NCBI GenBank assembly: GCA_052161885.1
Contig: CP197396.1
Coordinates: 3,782,001-3,846,000 of the forward strand
Direction: 5' to 3'
DNA length: 64,000 nt
From: QKTW01 sp052161885
GTDB lineage: Bacteria; Bacteroidota; Bacteroidia; Chitinophagales; Chitinophagaceae
How positions within the stretch are numbered: position 1 is the first letter of the stretch; each line of letters opens with the position of its first letter. The notes below the pieces were generated by a model. It was not told the DNA's origin. It was given only the letters and a program-made list of their open reading frames with translations, and did not search any database. This document shows positions 35,776-46,600 of this stretch, one piece after another. The translations under genes and the position numbers were made by a program.

Positions 35776-37155
35776 ATGAAGGCAATTATTGCTGCTACAA
35801 TACTGGGTATCATCATGATGTTTGCCAGCATCGTTGTGAAGGACAAAAAGGCCATTGTAACATTGGCCGGTGTACTGCTGCTGGTGCTGCTCGGCGTGAA
35901 CGTATGGGACCTGATGGCTACAAAGAAAGGCTCCTTTACGCCCATGCTCAACGATATGCTGCTCATCAGCCGCGACGGGCTCTGGTTTAATGTGCTGATG
36001 ACCGGCTGCAGCCTGCTGTATTTGTTGCTCGCAGGCAAAGACATCCGTAAAGTAGGCAGCTACGTCGGCGAATATTTTGCACTGATATTTTTTATCCTTT
36101 GTGGTGTTTATATATTATCGTCGTATAACAACCTGCTGATGCTGTTCATTGGTATTGAGATACTTTCTATACCGCAGTATATACTGGCAGGCAGCGATAA
36201 GAAAAACCTGAAAAGCAGTGAAGCAGCCCTGAAATATTTCCTGATGGGTTCTTTTTCTACGGGTATATTGCTGATGGGTATTGCGTTGCTGTATGGTTCT
36301 ACCGGTTCTTTTGACCTGAGGCATATGGATTTTGTGCATCATAGCTCGGTTAACGGCCTCACGATTGCCGGTGTTATATTCCTGATGATCGCCTTTGGCT
36401 TTAAAGTGTCTGCTGCTCCTATGCACGCATGGACGCCGGATGTATACGATGGTGCGCCAACGCCATTTACCGCATTCATGGCTACCATAGTGAAATCGGC
36501 GGCATTCATTGCATTTATTAAACTGTTCCAGAACTCTTTCGGTGCGATGAATGAGCACTGGCTCATGATACTGGCTATTATCACAGCGGCAACGCTGTTT
36601 ATCGGTAACCTGACGGCGGTTTTCCAGCAGAGTGTGAAGCGTATGCTGGCGTACTCTTCTATTGCGCAGGCTGGTTTTATGCTGTTTGCTATCCTATCTA
36701 ACAACACATTTGCCTCACAAGGCATTATCATTTATGCAGTTGCGTACAGCGTAGCTACAATCGGAGTGTTTGCTGTGCTGATGAAGCTGAAAGATTATAC
36801 CTACGACGGGTTTAACGGCCTTGCTAAAAAAGAACCGACACTTGCCTTTGTAACTACGATATTCCTGCTGTCGCTGGCGGGTATACCACTTACGGGTGGT
36901 TTTATGGCTAAATACTTTGTATTGCAGGCTGCGATCATGCAGGGGCAGTTGTTCTGGCTGGTGATCTTTGCATTGCTGATGGCTGCAATAAGTGTATACT
37001 ACTATTTCCGTGTGATTATTGCCATGTACTTTAAACAAGGAAATCCTGAGTTACAGGAGCCCATTTCCGGTGCGGATAAGTTTATGCTGGTAGTTACCAG
37101 CCTGCTGGTAATACTGCTGGGTATAGCGCCGCAGTTATTCCTGGTGAACATATAA
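35776..37155 (+). CDS. nuoN: NADH-quinone oxidoreductase subunit N
   Basis: 459-residue third antiporter-like subunit of complex I. The channel motif LLMLFIGIEILSIPQYILAG, the FKVSAAPMHAWTPDVYDGAPTP motif (a Lys and Pro/His pattern typical of NuoN) and the helix QSVKRMLAYSSIAQAGFML are present. It is the last gene of the nuo operon and is followed 20 bp later by a strong terminator. Confidence 0.97.
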   Translation: MKAIIAATILGIIMMFASIVVKDKKAIVTLAGVLLLVLLGVNVWDLMATKKGSFTPMLNDMLLISRDGLWFNVLMTGCSLLYLLLAGKDIRKVGSYVGEYFALIFFILCGVYILSSYNNLLMLFIGIEILSIPQYILAGSDKKNLKSSEAALKYFLMGSFSTGILLMGIALLYGSTGSFDLRHMDFVHHSSVNGLTIAGVIFLMIAFGFKVSAAPMHAWTPDVYDGAPTPFTAFMATIVKSAAFIAFIKLFQNSFGAMNEHWLMILAIITAATLFIGNLTAVFQQSVKRMLAYSSIAQAGFMLFAILSNNTFASQGIIIYAVAYSVATIGVFAVLMKLKDYTYDGFNGLAKKEPTLAFVTTIFLLSLAGIPLTGGFMAKYFVLQAAIMQGQLFWLVIFALLMAAISVYYYFRVIIAMYFKQGNPELQEPISGADKFMLVVTSLLVILLGIAPQLFLVNI

Positions 37156-37175
37156 AAGGAAGAAATCTTACAGAC

Positions 37176-37213
37176 AAAACGGGCCTGTGCATTCGCACAG
37201 GCCCGTTTTATTT
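37176..37213 (+). terminator. Strong terminator of the nuo operon
   Basis: A perfect 15-bp stem (37176-37190 with 37195-37209) closed by a 4-nt ATTC loop. The A-rich left and T-rich right ends make it bidirectional, so it also ends the convergent DUF4389 gene. Confidence 0.9.
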
Positions 37214-37236
37214 TAAACCCTGGCTTAAATATTATA

Positions 37237-37863
37237 TTACGCAGCAGAAAATCCCATCTGGTCAACAATTTCCTGTCCTTCGTCCGGACGGCCGTTAAAT
37301 GGCGGGTAAGACGGTGACATAAAATAAGTGTACAGGTTGATACGCATAGTCCAGCGGATAAAACGCACCATATAATCATGCATGCCTTTGGGATACTCAC
37401 CCGTGAACAATACGGCAAACCAGGCAATAAAGTGTACGAAAAGTGCGCCTATAGCGACAAAATAGATGCAGAATAGCTGCGGTATGAGCAACAGCCAGCC
37501 AAGGAAGAAGATCAGTAATGCTTGTCCGCGATTGGCCTCCTGTACATAAGGTACTTCCAGCAGCGTTTTATCATCTGTACCGTCCAGACCCAGTGCCGGA
37601 TAATCGTCTGACAGGTTGGACATGCGGGCATTCAGGCGCAGGTTCCACCGGAACAGCTTCAGGAAATAATCAAAGTTTGATTTAGGATAACGACCGGTAA
37701 AAATGATGTTCAGGAATGTGATGAACCATAGGATAAATCCCCATATGCCCAGGAAAAACAGGCAGAAACCATGTGGAATAAGGATATAGAAAAAGCCAAA
37801 GAAAGAGCGGAGCAGCAGTTCTCCGCGTGAATAGCGCTGCTGGTGCTGAATTTCAAGTTTCAT
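37237..37863 (-). CDS. DUF4389 domain membrane protein
   Basis: 208-residue protein built from two similar halves. Each half has a pair of hydrophobic helices followed by a conserved amphipathic motif: FTGRYPKSNFDYFLKLFRWNLRLNAR in the first half (read as two parts) and FTGEYPKGMHDYMVRFIRWTMRINLY in the second. This F/YPxxxxD/F...RW pattern is the hallmark of DUF4389. Function is unknown. It is convergent with nuoN and shares its terminator. Confidence 0.85.
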   Translation of the reverse strand: MKLEIQHQQRYSRGELLLRSFFGFFYILIPHGFCLFFLGIWGFILWFITFLNIIFTGRYPKSNFDYFLKLFRWNLRLNARMSNLSDDYPALGLDGTDDKTLLEVPYVQEANRGQALLIFFLGWLLLIPQLFCIYFVAIGALFVHFIAWFAVLFTGEYPKGMHDYMVRFIRWTMRINLYTYFMSPSYPPFNGRPDEGQEIVDQMGFSAA

Positions 37864-38058
37864 ATAACTGGTTTTATGTTGTATACAAGAATAGTTAATT
37901 TTTTTTATAATCTGTATATTTTGGCAGTGTTTTAACCGCTTAAAATGACGCAGAATAGTATATTTACGACTGGATTTTACTCACATCTGTGTATTTCTTT
38001 CTGAGAAAAAGTAGACGGGGAAAGCTAATTTCGATAGTAATTAAAAGCAGACGATCGT

Positions 38059-38739
38059 ATGGATATAGAACAACTGATGCCGCATGTGGAAGCACTGATA
38101 TTTGCCAGTGAACGTCCTATAACGCAGATGGAAATGACAGAGCTGCTGGGACAGGCTTTCGAACTGCAGATTGAAGCAGAGCGGATTGCTACCTGCCTGG
38201 ATGCGATACGTGAAAAATACGATGCACCTTATTATCCGTTCCAGCTGAAAGAAGTAGGCGGCGGATACCAGTTTCTCACCAAAAAAGCTTTCCATAAAAC
38301 AGTACTGCAGCTAAACGGCGACAAGCACATCAAAAAGCTTTCCTCCGCAGCTATGGAAACGCTGGCCATTATAGCATACAAGCAGCCGATCACCAAAAGT
38401 GAGATCGAATATATACGTGGGGTGAGCGCCGATTATTCTATCCAGAAGCTGCTGGAAAAAGAGTTAATTATTATATCCGGCCGTAATGAAGAAATGGTAG
38501 GTAAACCGCTGGTATATGCTACTTCGAAAAACTTTATGGACTACCTGGGCATTAACTCTCCTGCAGAACTGCCGCAGCTGAAGGACATAACCAATATTGA
38601 GATCGTATTACCAACACAGGGCAGCGATGCACAGCCGGAAGATGCGGCAACACCTGATAATACTTCACAGGAAGGTGCAACGCCCCAGCTTGTAGTAACA
38701 CAGGATGGAGAGCTTCAGCCTGCACATGACCACGAGTAG
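38059..38739 (+). CDS. scpB: Segregation and condensation protein B
   Basis: 226-residue subunit of the SMC-ScpAB condensin that organises and segregates the chromosome. Two winged-helix domains are recognised: HVEALIFASERPITQMEM at the N-terminus, and AAMETLAIIAYKQPITKSEIEYIRGVSAD in the second domain, with the conserved GRNEEMVGKPLVYATSKNFMDYLG end. A 45-residue acidic, Pro/Thr/Gln-rich tail follows and is probably disordered. scpA is not next to it. It is monocistronic with its own terminator. Confidence 0.94.
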   Translation: MDIEQLMPHVEALIFASERPITQMEMTELLGQAFELQIEAERIATCLDAIREKYDAPYYPFQLKEVGGGYQFLTKKAFHKTVLQLNGDKHIKKLSSAAMETLAIIAYKQPITKSEIEYIRGVSADYSIQKLLEKELIIISGRNEEMVGKPLVYATSKNFMDYLGINSPAELPQLKDITNIEIVLPTQGSDAQPEDAATPDNTSQEGATPQLVVTQDGELQPAHDHE

Positions 38740-38762
38740 CAGACAACAACAATAAATTATAA

Positions 38763-38794
38763 AAAAGCCGTACAAATAGTGCGGCTTTTCTTTT
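38763..38794 (+). terminator. Terminator of scpB
   Basis: AAAAGCCGTAC (38763-38773) pairs with GTGCGGCTTTT (38779-38789) in an 11-bp stem with one G-U pair and a 5-nt loop, followed by CTTTTT. Confidence 0.8.
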
Positions 38795-38814
38795 TATGCG
38801 TTGCAGACGGCGTG

Positions 38815-38822
38815 TACCTTTG
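38815..38822 (+). promoter_or_regulatory. Predicted -7 element of the M28 peptidase gene
   Basis: TACCTTTG fits TAnnTTTG and lies 18 bp before the chosen ATG. The -33 TTG is not well placed. Confidence 0.4.
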
Positions 38823-38840
38823 TACTGTCAATAAGTGTCC

Positions 38841-40481
38841 ATGAACAGTACGATACGCTGCTTTGTTTTTTCTATCAGTTGTCCTTTCTTTTTCTATACT
38901 GCCGCTGCCCAAAGCAAGGCTGATAAAAAAGCTGTAAAGCAGCTGAAGGTCGATATCGGTTATCTTGCTTCTGATGAGCTGGAAGGCCGGAGGACCGGTT
39001 CTGCAGGCGAACGTAAAGCAGGCGATTATATCATACATGCTTATGAAACAGCCCGGATACCGGCATTCAGAGGACAATACCGCTATATTTTTCATTTTAC
39101 ATATGGCCGGGAAATAGGCGCGGCAACTGTTTTAAAGCTGAATGGTGCATTGCTGCCCGCCGGGAAAGATGCTTTCCCGATGCCTTTCAGTGCCAGTAAA
39201 TCTGCAACTGCAGATGTATTGCAGGATGTGCCGGAAGAAGGGAACATGTGGCTGATGCCATTGTATCAATCTGAGGAGGATGCAAACGATCCGCATTTTG
39301 ATTGGGAGAAATACGCATATAACAAATCGAAAGAGGCGGCACAGCAAGGTGCGGCAGGTGTTATTTTTTACGATGGCTACGGATCAAAATATGCGCCGGA
39401 ATTTAATGGCCGGTCGGAATATGAAAGCCTGGATATCCCGGTAGTTTATGTTGGGTTTAATCATTTCAAAACATACATACAGCCGAGTAAAGGCAGTGTG
39501 CAGGCCGATATAAATGTTGCACTGCAAAAGACAGACCGCACAGGCACTAATATCGCGGCTTATATAGACAACAAAGCAGCATATACCGTTATCCTGGGGG
39601 CGCATTACGATCACCTGGGTTATGGTGAGGACGGTAGCAGCCTGTATACCGGCAAAGAGAAAAAAATACATAACGGCGCAGATGATAATGCCAGTGGCAC
39701 TGCGGCATTGATACAGCTGGCGCAATGGATTAAAAAAGGGAAGCTGAAAAAGTATAACTACCTGTTTGTGCATTTTTCGGGTGAAGAACTGGGCCTGCTG
39801 GGTTCAAAAGCTTTTATTAAGGAACAGGGTATTGACAGTATGCATACAGCCTATATGATCAACATGGATATGGTAGGCCGGCTTAATGACAGCACGCATG
39901 TACTTACGGTAGGTGGTGTAGGTACTTCGCCTGTATGGGCTGCTGCAGTTGATAAGAATAATGCACCATTCCGCCTGAGTATAGACAGTTCTGGCGTAGG
40001 GCCATCTGATCACACTTCATTTTACTATGCCGGGATTCCGGTGCTTTTCTTCTTTACCGGCACACACAGCGATTATCATAAGCCCTCTGACGTAGCAGAT
40101 AAAATTAACTACCCCGGTGAAGTGGCTGTCATGCGCTATATCTATAAAATTGTACAGAAAACAGGCGACGGTGTCAAACCGGCATTTACTGCTACAAAGC
40201 AAACAACCGTAGGTAAGGTGCGTTTTAAAGTAACACTCGGCATCATGCCCGATTATTCCTACCAGGACGAAGGTGTGCGTATAGACGGTATCTCTGAGGG
40301 AAAAACAGCAGATAAGGCAGGACTGAAAGCAGGCGACATCATCATACAGTTGGGTGATACAAAAGTAAAAGGTATGCAGAGCTATATGGAAGGACTGGCT
40401 AAGTTTAAAGAAGGCGACAAGGCCAAGGTAATCGTAAGGCGCGGTAAAAAAGAAATGACATTTCCCGTACAGTTTAAGTAG
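38841..40481 (+). CDS. Exported M28 family zinc aminopeptidase with PDZ domain
   Basis: 546 residues from the ATG at 38841, chosen over a GTG two codons upstream. A signal peptide (TIRCFVFSISCPFFFYTAAAQ) leads to a PA-type domain and the M28 catalytic domain. Zinc ligands are visible in LGAHYDHLGYG (His), HNGADDNASGTAAL (bridging Asp), FSGEELGLLGSKAF (catalytic Glu and Glu ligand), INMDMVGR (Asp) and SDYHKPSD (His). A C-terminal PDZ domain (about 450-546) contains GIMPDYSYQDEGVRIDGI and ADKAGLKAGDIIIQLGD. It is likely a periplasmic or outer-membrane peptidase that trims peptides. A small membrane protein gene follows 10 bp later. Confidence 0.93.
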   Translation: MNSTIRCFVFSISCPFFFYTAAAQSKADKKAVKQLKVDIGYLASDELEGRRTGSAGERKAGDYIIHAYETARIPAFRGQYRYIFHFTYGREIGAATVLKLNGALLPAGKDAFPMPFSASKSATADVLQDVPEEGNMWLMPLYQSEEDANDPHFDWEKYAYNKSKEAAQQGAAGVIFYDGYGSKYAPEFNGRSEYESLDIPVVYVGFNHFKTYIQPSKGSVQADINVALQKTDRTGTNIAAYIDNKAAYTVILGAHYDHLGYGEDGSSLYTGKEKKIHNGADDNASGTAALIQLAQWIKKGKLKKYNYLFVHFSGEELGLLGSKAFIKEQGIDSMHTAYMINMDMVGRLNDSTHVLTVGGVGTSPVWAAAVDKNNAPFRLSIDSSGVGPSDHTSFYYAGIPVLFFFTGTHSDYHKPSDVADKINYPGEVAVMRYIYKIVQKTGDGVKPAFTATKQTTVGKVRFKVTLGIMPDYSYQDEGVRIDGISEGKTADKAGLKAGDIIIQLGDTKVKGMQSYMEGLAKFKEGDKAKVIVRRGKKEMTFPVQFK

Positions 40482-40491
40482 TGCTCTTTCT

Positions 40492-40767
40492 ATGGCCAGA
40501 TCAAAATTTGCACTGCATTATATACTTACATGCCTGCTGTCTGTTCTGATTCCTGTTGCGGTATTGATGCTTGTGAGAGCGGTTACACATAAACATGGGA
40601 ATGCTTCTGTTATCACCGGCGGAATTGTGGTGGTAAATGTTCTTGGCTTTAATGCGTTGAAACAGGTGAGGCGTAGCCATCTTTCTCTTCGCAAGTATTA
40701 CATGAGCATATTGATCAGCGCAGTCGTATGCGCCATACTGGCCGCTATTATTTCGCTGGCAGCCTGA
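40492..40767 (+). CDS. Small membrane protein, unknown
   Basis: 91 residues with three hydrophobic helices (TCLLSVLIPVAVLMLV, VITGGIVVVNVLGF and ILISAVVCAILAAIISLAA) and basic connecting loops (KQVRRSHLSLRKYY). No recognised family. The start lies 10 bp after the peptidase stop, which suggests cotranscription. The 3' end is 6 bp from the convergent addB-like gene, with no terminator between them. Confidence 0.65.
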   Translation: MARSKFALHYILTCLLSVLIPVAVLMLVRAVTHKHGNASVITGGIVVVNVLGFNALKQVRRSHLSLRKYYMSILISAVVCAILAAIISLAA

Positions 40768-40773
40768 TTGTTT

Positions 40774-43632
40774 TTAACGGTTGCATAACTCCCGGAAATC
40801 ACAATAGCCGCATTTCTCCACTTTGGTCGTCTGATCAAACGGGATGGCAGGATCAAAGAGCTCTCCCAGTAATTCGTCCATTCCCGGCTGTAATGATTGC
40901 AGTACAACAGCCGTAGCAGCAGCATCCAGTCGCGAATCTTTATTGTTTTTATGGAAGAACCGCCAGTCAAAATTTCGGTCGTTCATCTCCCGGACATTAT
41001 ACAATGCAGGCTCAATAGATCCTGATGTAATATTCAGGTTCTGCTGCACGATCCATGCATAAAGGATTGTCTGCAATGCAGCCTTATTATTGGCATCACC
41101 ATCGCGGACTGTGATCGCATCCAGCACCACTTCTTTTTTATCGCTGCCGGTTTTATAATCCACAATCCTGTATATATCGTTTTTACGATCTACACGGTCC
41201 ATATAGCCGCCTAGTTTTATGTATTGTATGCGGTCGTTTACGGAGAAACTATAGGTGGCATCCATCCATTTTTCCATCTGCACAATTTCAAATGGAGCGT
41301 ACCGTTCATCGGCATCCAGTATGCGCTGTGCATATTGTTTTACTACTTCACGAATGATGTGTTCGTTACCGCTGAACTCATATTGTGCCGCTTCTTTTTT
41401 CAGCATCGTTTTGGCAAAGGAAATATCTACCTGCCCGTCCAGCCTGGTGCGCAGCAGTGTAATGTCTGCGGCTGTTACAAGGCCGGATTTTTTTTCTTTA
41501 CGAAGATCACCATAAAGCTTTTCCATGCAGTGATGCAGAATATTACCAAACGTGGCAGCATCGATCTTTTCCATCATTTCCTGCGGAGCTTCCAGCCCGG
41601 CAACTTTTGAAAAATAGAATTTAAGCCTGCAATCTATATAAGCATTAATAGCAGATGGTGTCAGTCCTTTTACTCCCGAAAGATATCCCTGCAATGTACC
41701 CCACACTTTGCCTTCTTTCGGAATTGAAATAACATTGGTTCCGGAGGGCAGCAACGATTGTTTCAGTTGCTGGAAGCGAATATCAGCTTCCGTTTCATAT
41801 TGAAGTTGTCTTATAAAACGTGTGTATTCGCCGGTGCTTTGTTCGTCAACAATGTGATTGTACAGGAGGTGGATATTTTCGCTACGCTGTAATAAACGAT
41901 AGAAGACATAGGCAAAAATGGCGTCCTGGTTTTCTGTAACAGACAGGCCAAAAGCCCTGCGGATGCTGTCCGGAATAAAGCTTGGCGCGGCAGCAGCTTT
42001 GGGCAGGATGCCTTCATTGGCACCAAGCAGGATAATGTTTTTAAAATCAAGCGCACGGCTTTCCAGCAGCCCCATGATCTGGATGCCGCGTAACGGCTCT
42101 CCTTCCAGTGGTATGGTGATGGTCTGCAGTATTTTCATCAGTATAGAACAGGCAAAGCTTACAGATACAGTGCGCAGGTTTTCTCTGAAAAGCCCGGCTA
42201 CCCGCGTTACTGCCTGGAATGTCTCTTTCAGCAGTGTGGTTTCTATATCGGTAAATTTTCGGCCTGTCTGTGCTATCCATTCCAGCAATTGCAACAGGCG
42301 AAGCAGCAATGCCTCGTTGGTTGTTGCCGGCCGGAAGAGCAGTTCCATAAGCTCATGCGGTTGTTGCAGCAGGAAGGATACGGGCACCCATACCTGGTTG
42401 TCGTCCTGCAGCTGCTGTACGATCTTCAACAGTTTCTGATCGCGTATGTGCAGTAATGGGTGCAGCAGGAGTGCGTTGATGTCTTTGTAATAGATTTTCT
42501 CTTTTGATGATCTGCCGAGCTGTTCCTGTAAGTGAAGAAACGAGCGGATAAGCGTGAACAGGTTGGATTGCGGCAATGGAAAACCCATTGTAATATTCAC
42601 GGGTACATCGTTTTCCAGAGCGTGCAATACAGGCATCAGCATTTTTTCATCGGCCAGCAGTATCGCTGTTTCAGGCTTTTCCGGATCATGCTTCCATTGT
42701 TTTAACAACTGTGGTAACAAATGTGCCTGTGCTGTTGTGCCGCTGGCAGATACGATACTGATTGTTTTCTCTTTATCATTAATGAGCGATGGTCCGACCG
42801 GAAAACTGTTCTTAAGGCCGGTGCGCTGTATATTCCTGCGCAGGAAAAGCCCTGCCTCGTGTATGGCATCATCGAGGTACAATGGATCTGTGTCGAAATA
42901 GAATAACGCTTTTCCGTCTTCCTGCAGTTTTTTCAGAAATATTTCCTCTGCTTTGTTTAATGCATTGAAACCTACAAAAACAATTTTTTTCCACCGGTTG
43001 GTAAAAAAGGTCTGATGTTTTATGTCTGTGGCAAGTGTCCGGTATATGTTTCCGTAGGTTGCGAGGTTCTGTGTCTGCAGTTGTTGATGAAATAAAGTAT
43101 ATATGTCCGGCAGCATGCCCCACAGGCGTATGAACTTTTCCTGCTGTGAGCTGAGCCGTTCGGCAGAGAACGTTTTCCAGAAACGCTTCAGCAGGCTTTG
43201 TTGTTCTTCTGTGAGATAGTCAAATCCTTTTTCTATCTGTTCTACCTGCTGCAGATAACTGTACAGGGATGTGGCGTCGACGAGGTAGGCATCTATTTCA
43301 TTAAAATCATTCAGCAGGATCTCGCCCATTGCATAGAACGATTCATAGGAAAGTGCATCGGCGCCTTGCTGACCGGCTACAGTTACATAAGCATCATACA
43401 GTACGAAAGACTGTACGAAACGGTCTGCCGGAAGCAGGTGTGTGCTCTGTTCTATAAATTCATAGATCGTATAGAGGTCAGGGCTCCATACCGGCTGCTG
43501 CAATAGTCTTCCCAGCTCCTGGCGAAAATAAATGGCAGGCCTTTTATTGGGGAAAACAATGGCAAGGGAAGCAATGTCGTTGCCAAACTGACGATAAATA
43601 TCCTGAGCCGTTATCTGTAAAAATGTGTCCAT
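40774..43632 (-). CDS. AddB-like PD-(D/E)XK nuclease with iron-sulfur staple
   Basis: 952-residue partner of the AddA-type helicase in double-strand-break resection. The N-terminal part is a decayed helicase fold. The C-terminal nuclease domain shows the EFSG/DYKTGSDKK motif of the PD-(D/E)XK active site (VDYKTG near residue 850). Four Cys fit the AddB 4Fe-4S staple: one in INAYIDCRLKFYF and three in KCGYCDFRELCNR at the extreme C-terminus. The gene begins 15 bp after the helicase gene on the same strand, so they form an operon. Chi recognition by this Bacteroidota pair is assumed from the family and is not visible. Confidence 0.88.
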   Translation of the reverse strand: MDTFLQITAQDIYRQFGNDIASLAIVFPNKRPAIYFRQELGRLLQQPVWSPDLYTIYEFIEQSTHLLPADRFVQSFVLYDAYVTVAGQQGADALSYESFYAMGEILLNDFNEIDAYLVDATSLYSYLQQVEQIEKGFDYLTEEQQSLLKRFWKTFSAERLSSQQEKFIRLWGMLPDIYTLFHQQLQTQNLATYGNIYRTLATDIKHQTFFTNRWKKIVFVGFNALNKAEEIFLKKLQEDGKALFYFDTDPLYLDDAIHEAGLFLRRNIQRTGLKNSFPVGPSLINDKEKTISIVSASGTTAQAHLLPQLLKQWKHDPEKPETAILLADEKMLMPVLHALENDVPVNITMGFPLPQSNLFTLIRSFLHLQEQLGRSSKEKIYYKDINALLLHPLLHIRDQKLLKIVQQLQDDNQVWVPVSFLLQQPHELMELLFRPATTNEALLLRLLQLLEWIAQTGRKFTDIETTLLKETFQAVTRVAGLFRENLRTVSVSFACSILMKILQTITIPLEGEPLRGIQIMGLLESRALDFKNIILLGANEGILPKAAAAPSFIPDSIRRAFGLSVTENQDAIFAYVFYRLLQRSENIHLLYNHIVDEQSTGEYTRFIRQLQYETEADIRFQQLKQSLLPSGTNVISIPKEGKVWGTLQGYLSGVKGLTPSAINAYIDCRLKFYFSKVAGLEAPQEMMEKIDAATFGNILHHCMEKLYGDLRKEKKSGLVTAADITLLRTRLDGQVDISFAKTMLKKEAAQYEFSGNEHIIREVVKQYAQRILDADERYAPFEIVQMEKWMDATYSFSVNDRIQYIKLGGYMDRVDRKNDIYRIVDYKTGSDKKEVVLDAITVRDGDANNKAALQTILYAWIVQQNLNITSGSIEPALYNVREMNDRNFDWRFFHKNNKDSRLDAAATAVVLQSLQPGMDELLGELFDPAIPFDQTTKVEKCGYCDFRELCNR

Positions 43633-43647
43633 GTATTCAGTACCGTG

Positions 43648-46600
43648 CTAAAAAAATAATTTTCCCTGTTGCGTAATAGAAGATGTGGGAACCAGTTTCT
43701 GGTCTTCGGAATACCAGATATACGATTGTATATTCCTGTACCCCATTTGCTCCAGCAATGCTGTATATTCCAGCAATTGCCGGGCATGCTGCTGTTCCCG
43801 TTTTCTTGAAAATTTAAAATCGACAAGAATAGTTTCTGTTTCGCTGACCAGTACTTTATCCGGTCTTCTCATAGCGCCGCCGGGCAGCAGGATGTTCTTT
43901 TCATTGATCGCTTTATATCTGCCCGAAAACCAGTCCTGCGTCTGCTCATGTGTTGTGATTTTCCCGACCATTATTTTTATCCCTTCAAGTTCTTCGTGCC
44001 GCATACGTCCTTCCAGTATCATCCGGTGCATAACAGGATCCACGTCTTCAACAGTGCGTATGGATGCCAGTACCTGGTGTGTAAGTATGCCGGAACGCTG
44101 AATATCTGAGAGTGTGGTAATGCCCAATGTCAGACCTTCATCATCAGAAGTGTTTTCCCGCAATTCATTTATAAGTCTTTCACCGGAGCTTCTGAGTATG
44201 CGGAAATCATCGTCTTTATTTAATTCATCAGATGTTTTTTGTGTTTCGAAATCGCCATATAAAAACAGGTTTTCTTCCGGCCGGTAATATTCCTGCACAG
44301 GAACAATCTGATCCGGTAACGTGCCTTCTGCGCGTACAGCACGAAGCATCATATCGCCTGTATGTTTTATTTCTTCTGTTTTTTTGTTTTGCGGAGCCCA
44401 GATCCAAAGTGCCTCCCGTGCTCTTGTAAATGCTACGTACAGAAGATTCAACGCATCCATCCATGCAAAAAGCTTTTCTTCGTAGTAGTCATAGGCAAAG
44501 ATGCTTTGCGCCATTTCTTTCTTTGTGTTTACCGGCACAACAGATATGGAACCATCGCCCAGCATGCTGGTGTCGCACCACAGGTGGTCTGTCATATCAT
44601 TGAGTTCCCAGTAACAGTAGGGCATCAGCACTATATCGAAAGCAAGACCCTTGGAACGGTGTATGGTCATCAGCTCTATAGCGTTGGCGCCACTTGCCGA
44701 CTGCAAAGCTTTTCTGTAGCCATCTTCATGCCACCAGTCGAGAAAAGCCTGTATGCTGGTATTGCCATTCGCTGCAAACTCCAGTACGAGATCGCTGAAG
44801 GCAAGCAGGTATGCCTGCTGACTTTCGTCTTCATGCAGTTCAAAGATGTCCGTGAGTTGCGGTATGAGGTCTGTAACAGTCAATGTTTGCCAGTAACGGA
44901 ATCTGGCTGTAAATGTTTCCGGGAGCATTGCCTTGCCTATTTCTTTCTGATCGGCTTTACGATACAGCCTGTCGTCATTGATGTCAAAGCCTTTGTGCAG
45001 GGCAAATTGCTGTATCAGTTGCGCCTTGGCTACAGGGTTATGTTCATAAGCAAGTACCAGCAATGCGGTAAGCAGCAGCTTAACAGACGGGGCATTGCCA
45101 ATGAGCAGTGCATCAGACGATATCAGTGTGTATTGTGCCGTCTGCGGGTTTTGCTGCTGGAACTGCATCAGCAGCGCTATCAATTCTTTTGCATCAGTAT
45201 TGGTACGCGTGAGTATAGCAATCTGTGAAGGCTGATATTTTTTCTCCCGCAGCAGGTAATCTATCTGTATGGGTAAATGTTCGTTTACCGTTTCCTTGAG
45301 CAGTCGCCGGGTAGATTTGGAATCCTCGATCGGGATGAAATCCATTCTCACTACACCACCTTCAGGAGCCCGTTCCGGGATTTCCTGGTAGCTGTCTTCA
45401 TACGCCAGCTGTATCATATTCGTAAGCCCGGCATCTTCCAGTTTTTTGCGAAGTGAGCTGTCACCTATTTCTGAAATAACCTGGTTAAACTGTTGCTGCA
45501 ACAGTTTTGGGACTGTGTGGAAGATATAATTGTTAAAACGTATGATGTTTTTGTGGCTGCGATAGTTTTCCTGTAGTGTTCCTTCCTTGGTATTTTCCAG
45601 CCCCATGTCCTGTTTGGCCTTATAGAGCAGGAGCCGCCAGTCGCCATTGCGCCAGCGGTATATAGCCTGTTTCACATCGCCCACTATAAGATTATAATAT
45701 CCCGATGCCATGGCATTCTGCATCAATGGCCGGAAGTTGGTCCATTGAAAGGAAGAAGTATCCTGGAATTCATCAATAAGTAAATGGTGATACTGGTTGC
45801 CCATTTTTTCAAAGATGAACGGGGCATCATTCTGCTGAACCAGCATGCGTAACAACTGGTGCGTATCACTGATAAGAAGCGTATTGTTTTCAGCACGGTA
45901 ATTGCCCAGCTGACCTGCGAGCACACGCAGCAGGTTCAAATAATAAAGATTGGAAAGTATAAGCCTTGCTGAAGTATAAGCAGCACCTTGCTCCCGCCAT
46001 GTGGCGGCAAGATTTTCAAGTGCACTGTTTACAGCGGGATAAATCGTTTCTATACGCCCGATAATGCCCTGCGCTGTAGTTTTGCTGTACCATTTGCTGA
46101 TATCGTTAATGGCGTCGAGCGTACGTTTTCCTGGTTCAAATTTGTCTTCGCTGATGTTGTAGAGATAAGCGGCGAAGGAACTCCTTTTATAAGGAAAATC
46201 ATCCAGGCTTACACCGCCCGCTTCGAGCGCAGCAATACCGGTAGCTGCGATTGCCTTCATATCTTCTTCAAAGCTGCGCACCTGCCGGTACAGGTTGTCC
46301 TGGAACCTTTTGAACGCATCCTGCGGATCATCCATCAGCTTAAGCGACTCCTCAAAAGAGAAGAACCGCTCTTTAAAAATTTCAGTGGCCAGCTGCAGCA
46401 TTTCAGCGGTAAAATCCCAGCCTTTATTATCGTCCACGCGCTGCATCGCGAGGTCCAGCACCCAGCGGCGCAGGCGCTCATCCGTATCCAGCAGGGCATA
46501 CATGCGATCAGCAAGGTCTTCTTTAACCTTGTCGGTATTCATTTCTATTTTGTAGCCGGCATCCAGCCCTATTTCAAAGGCAAAGCTGCGGATCACCCGC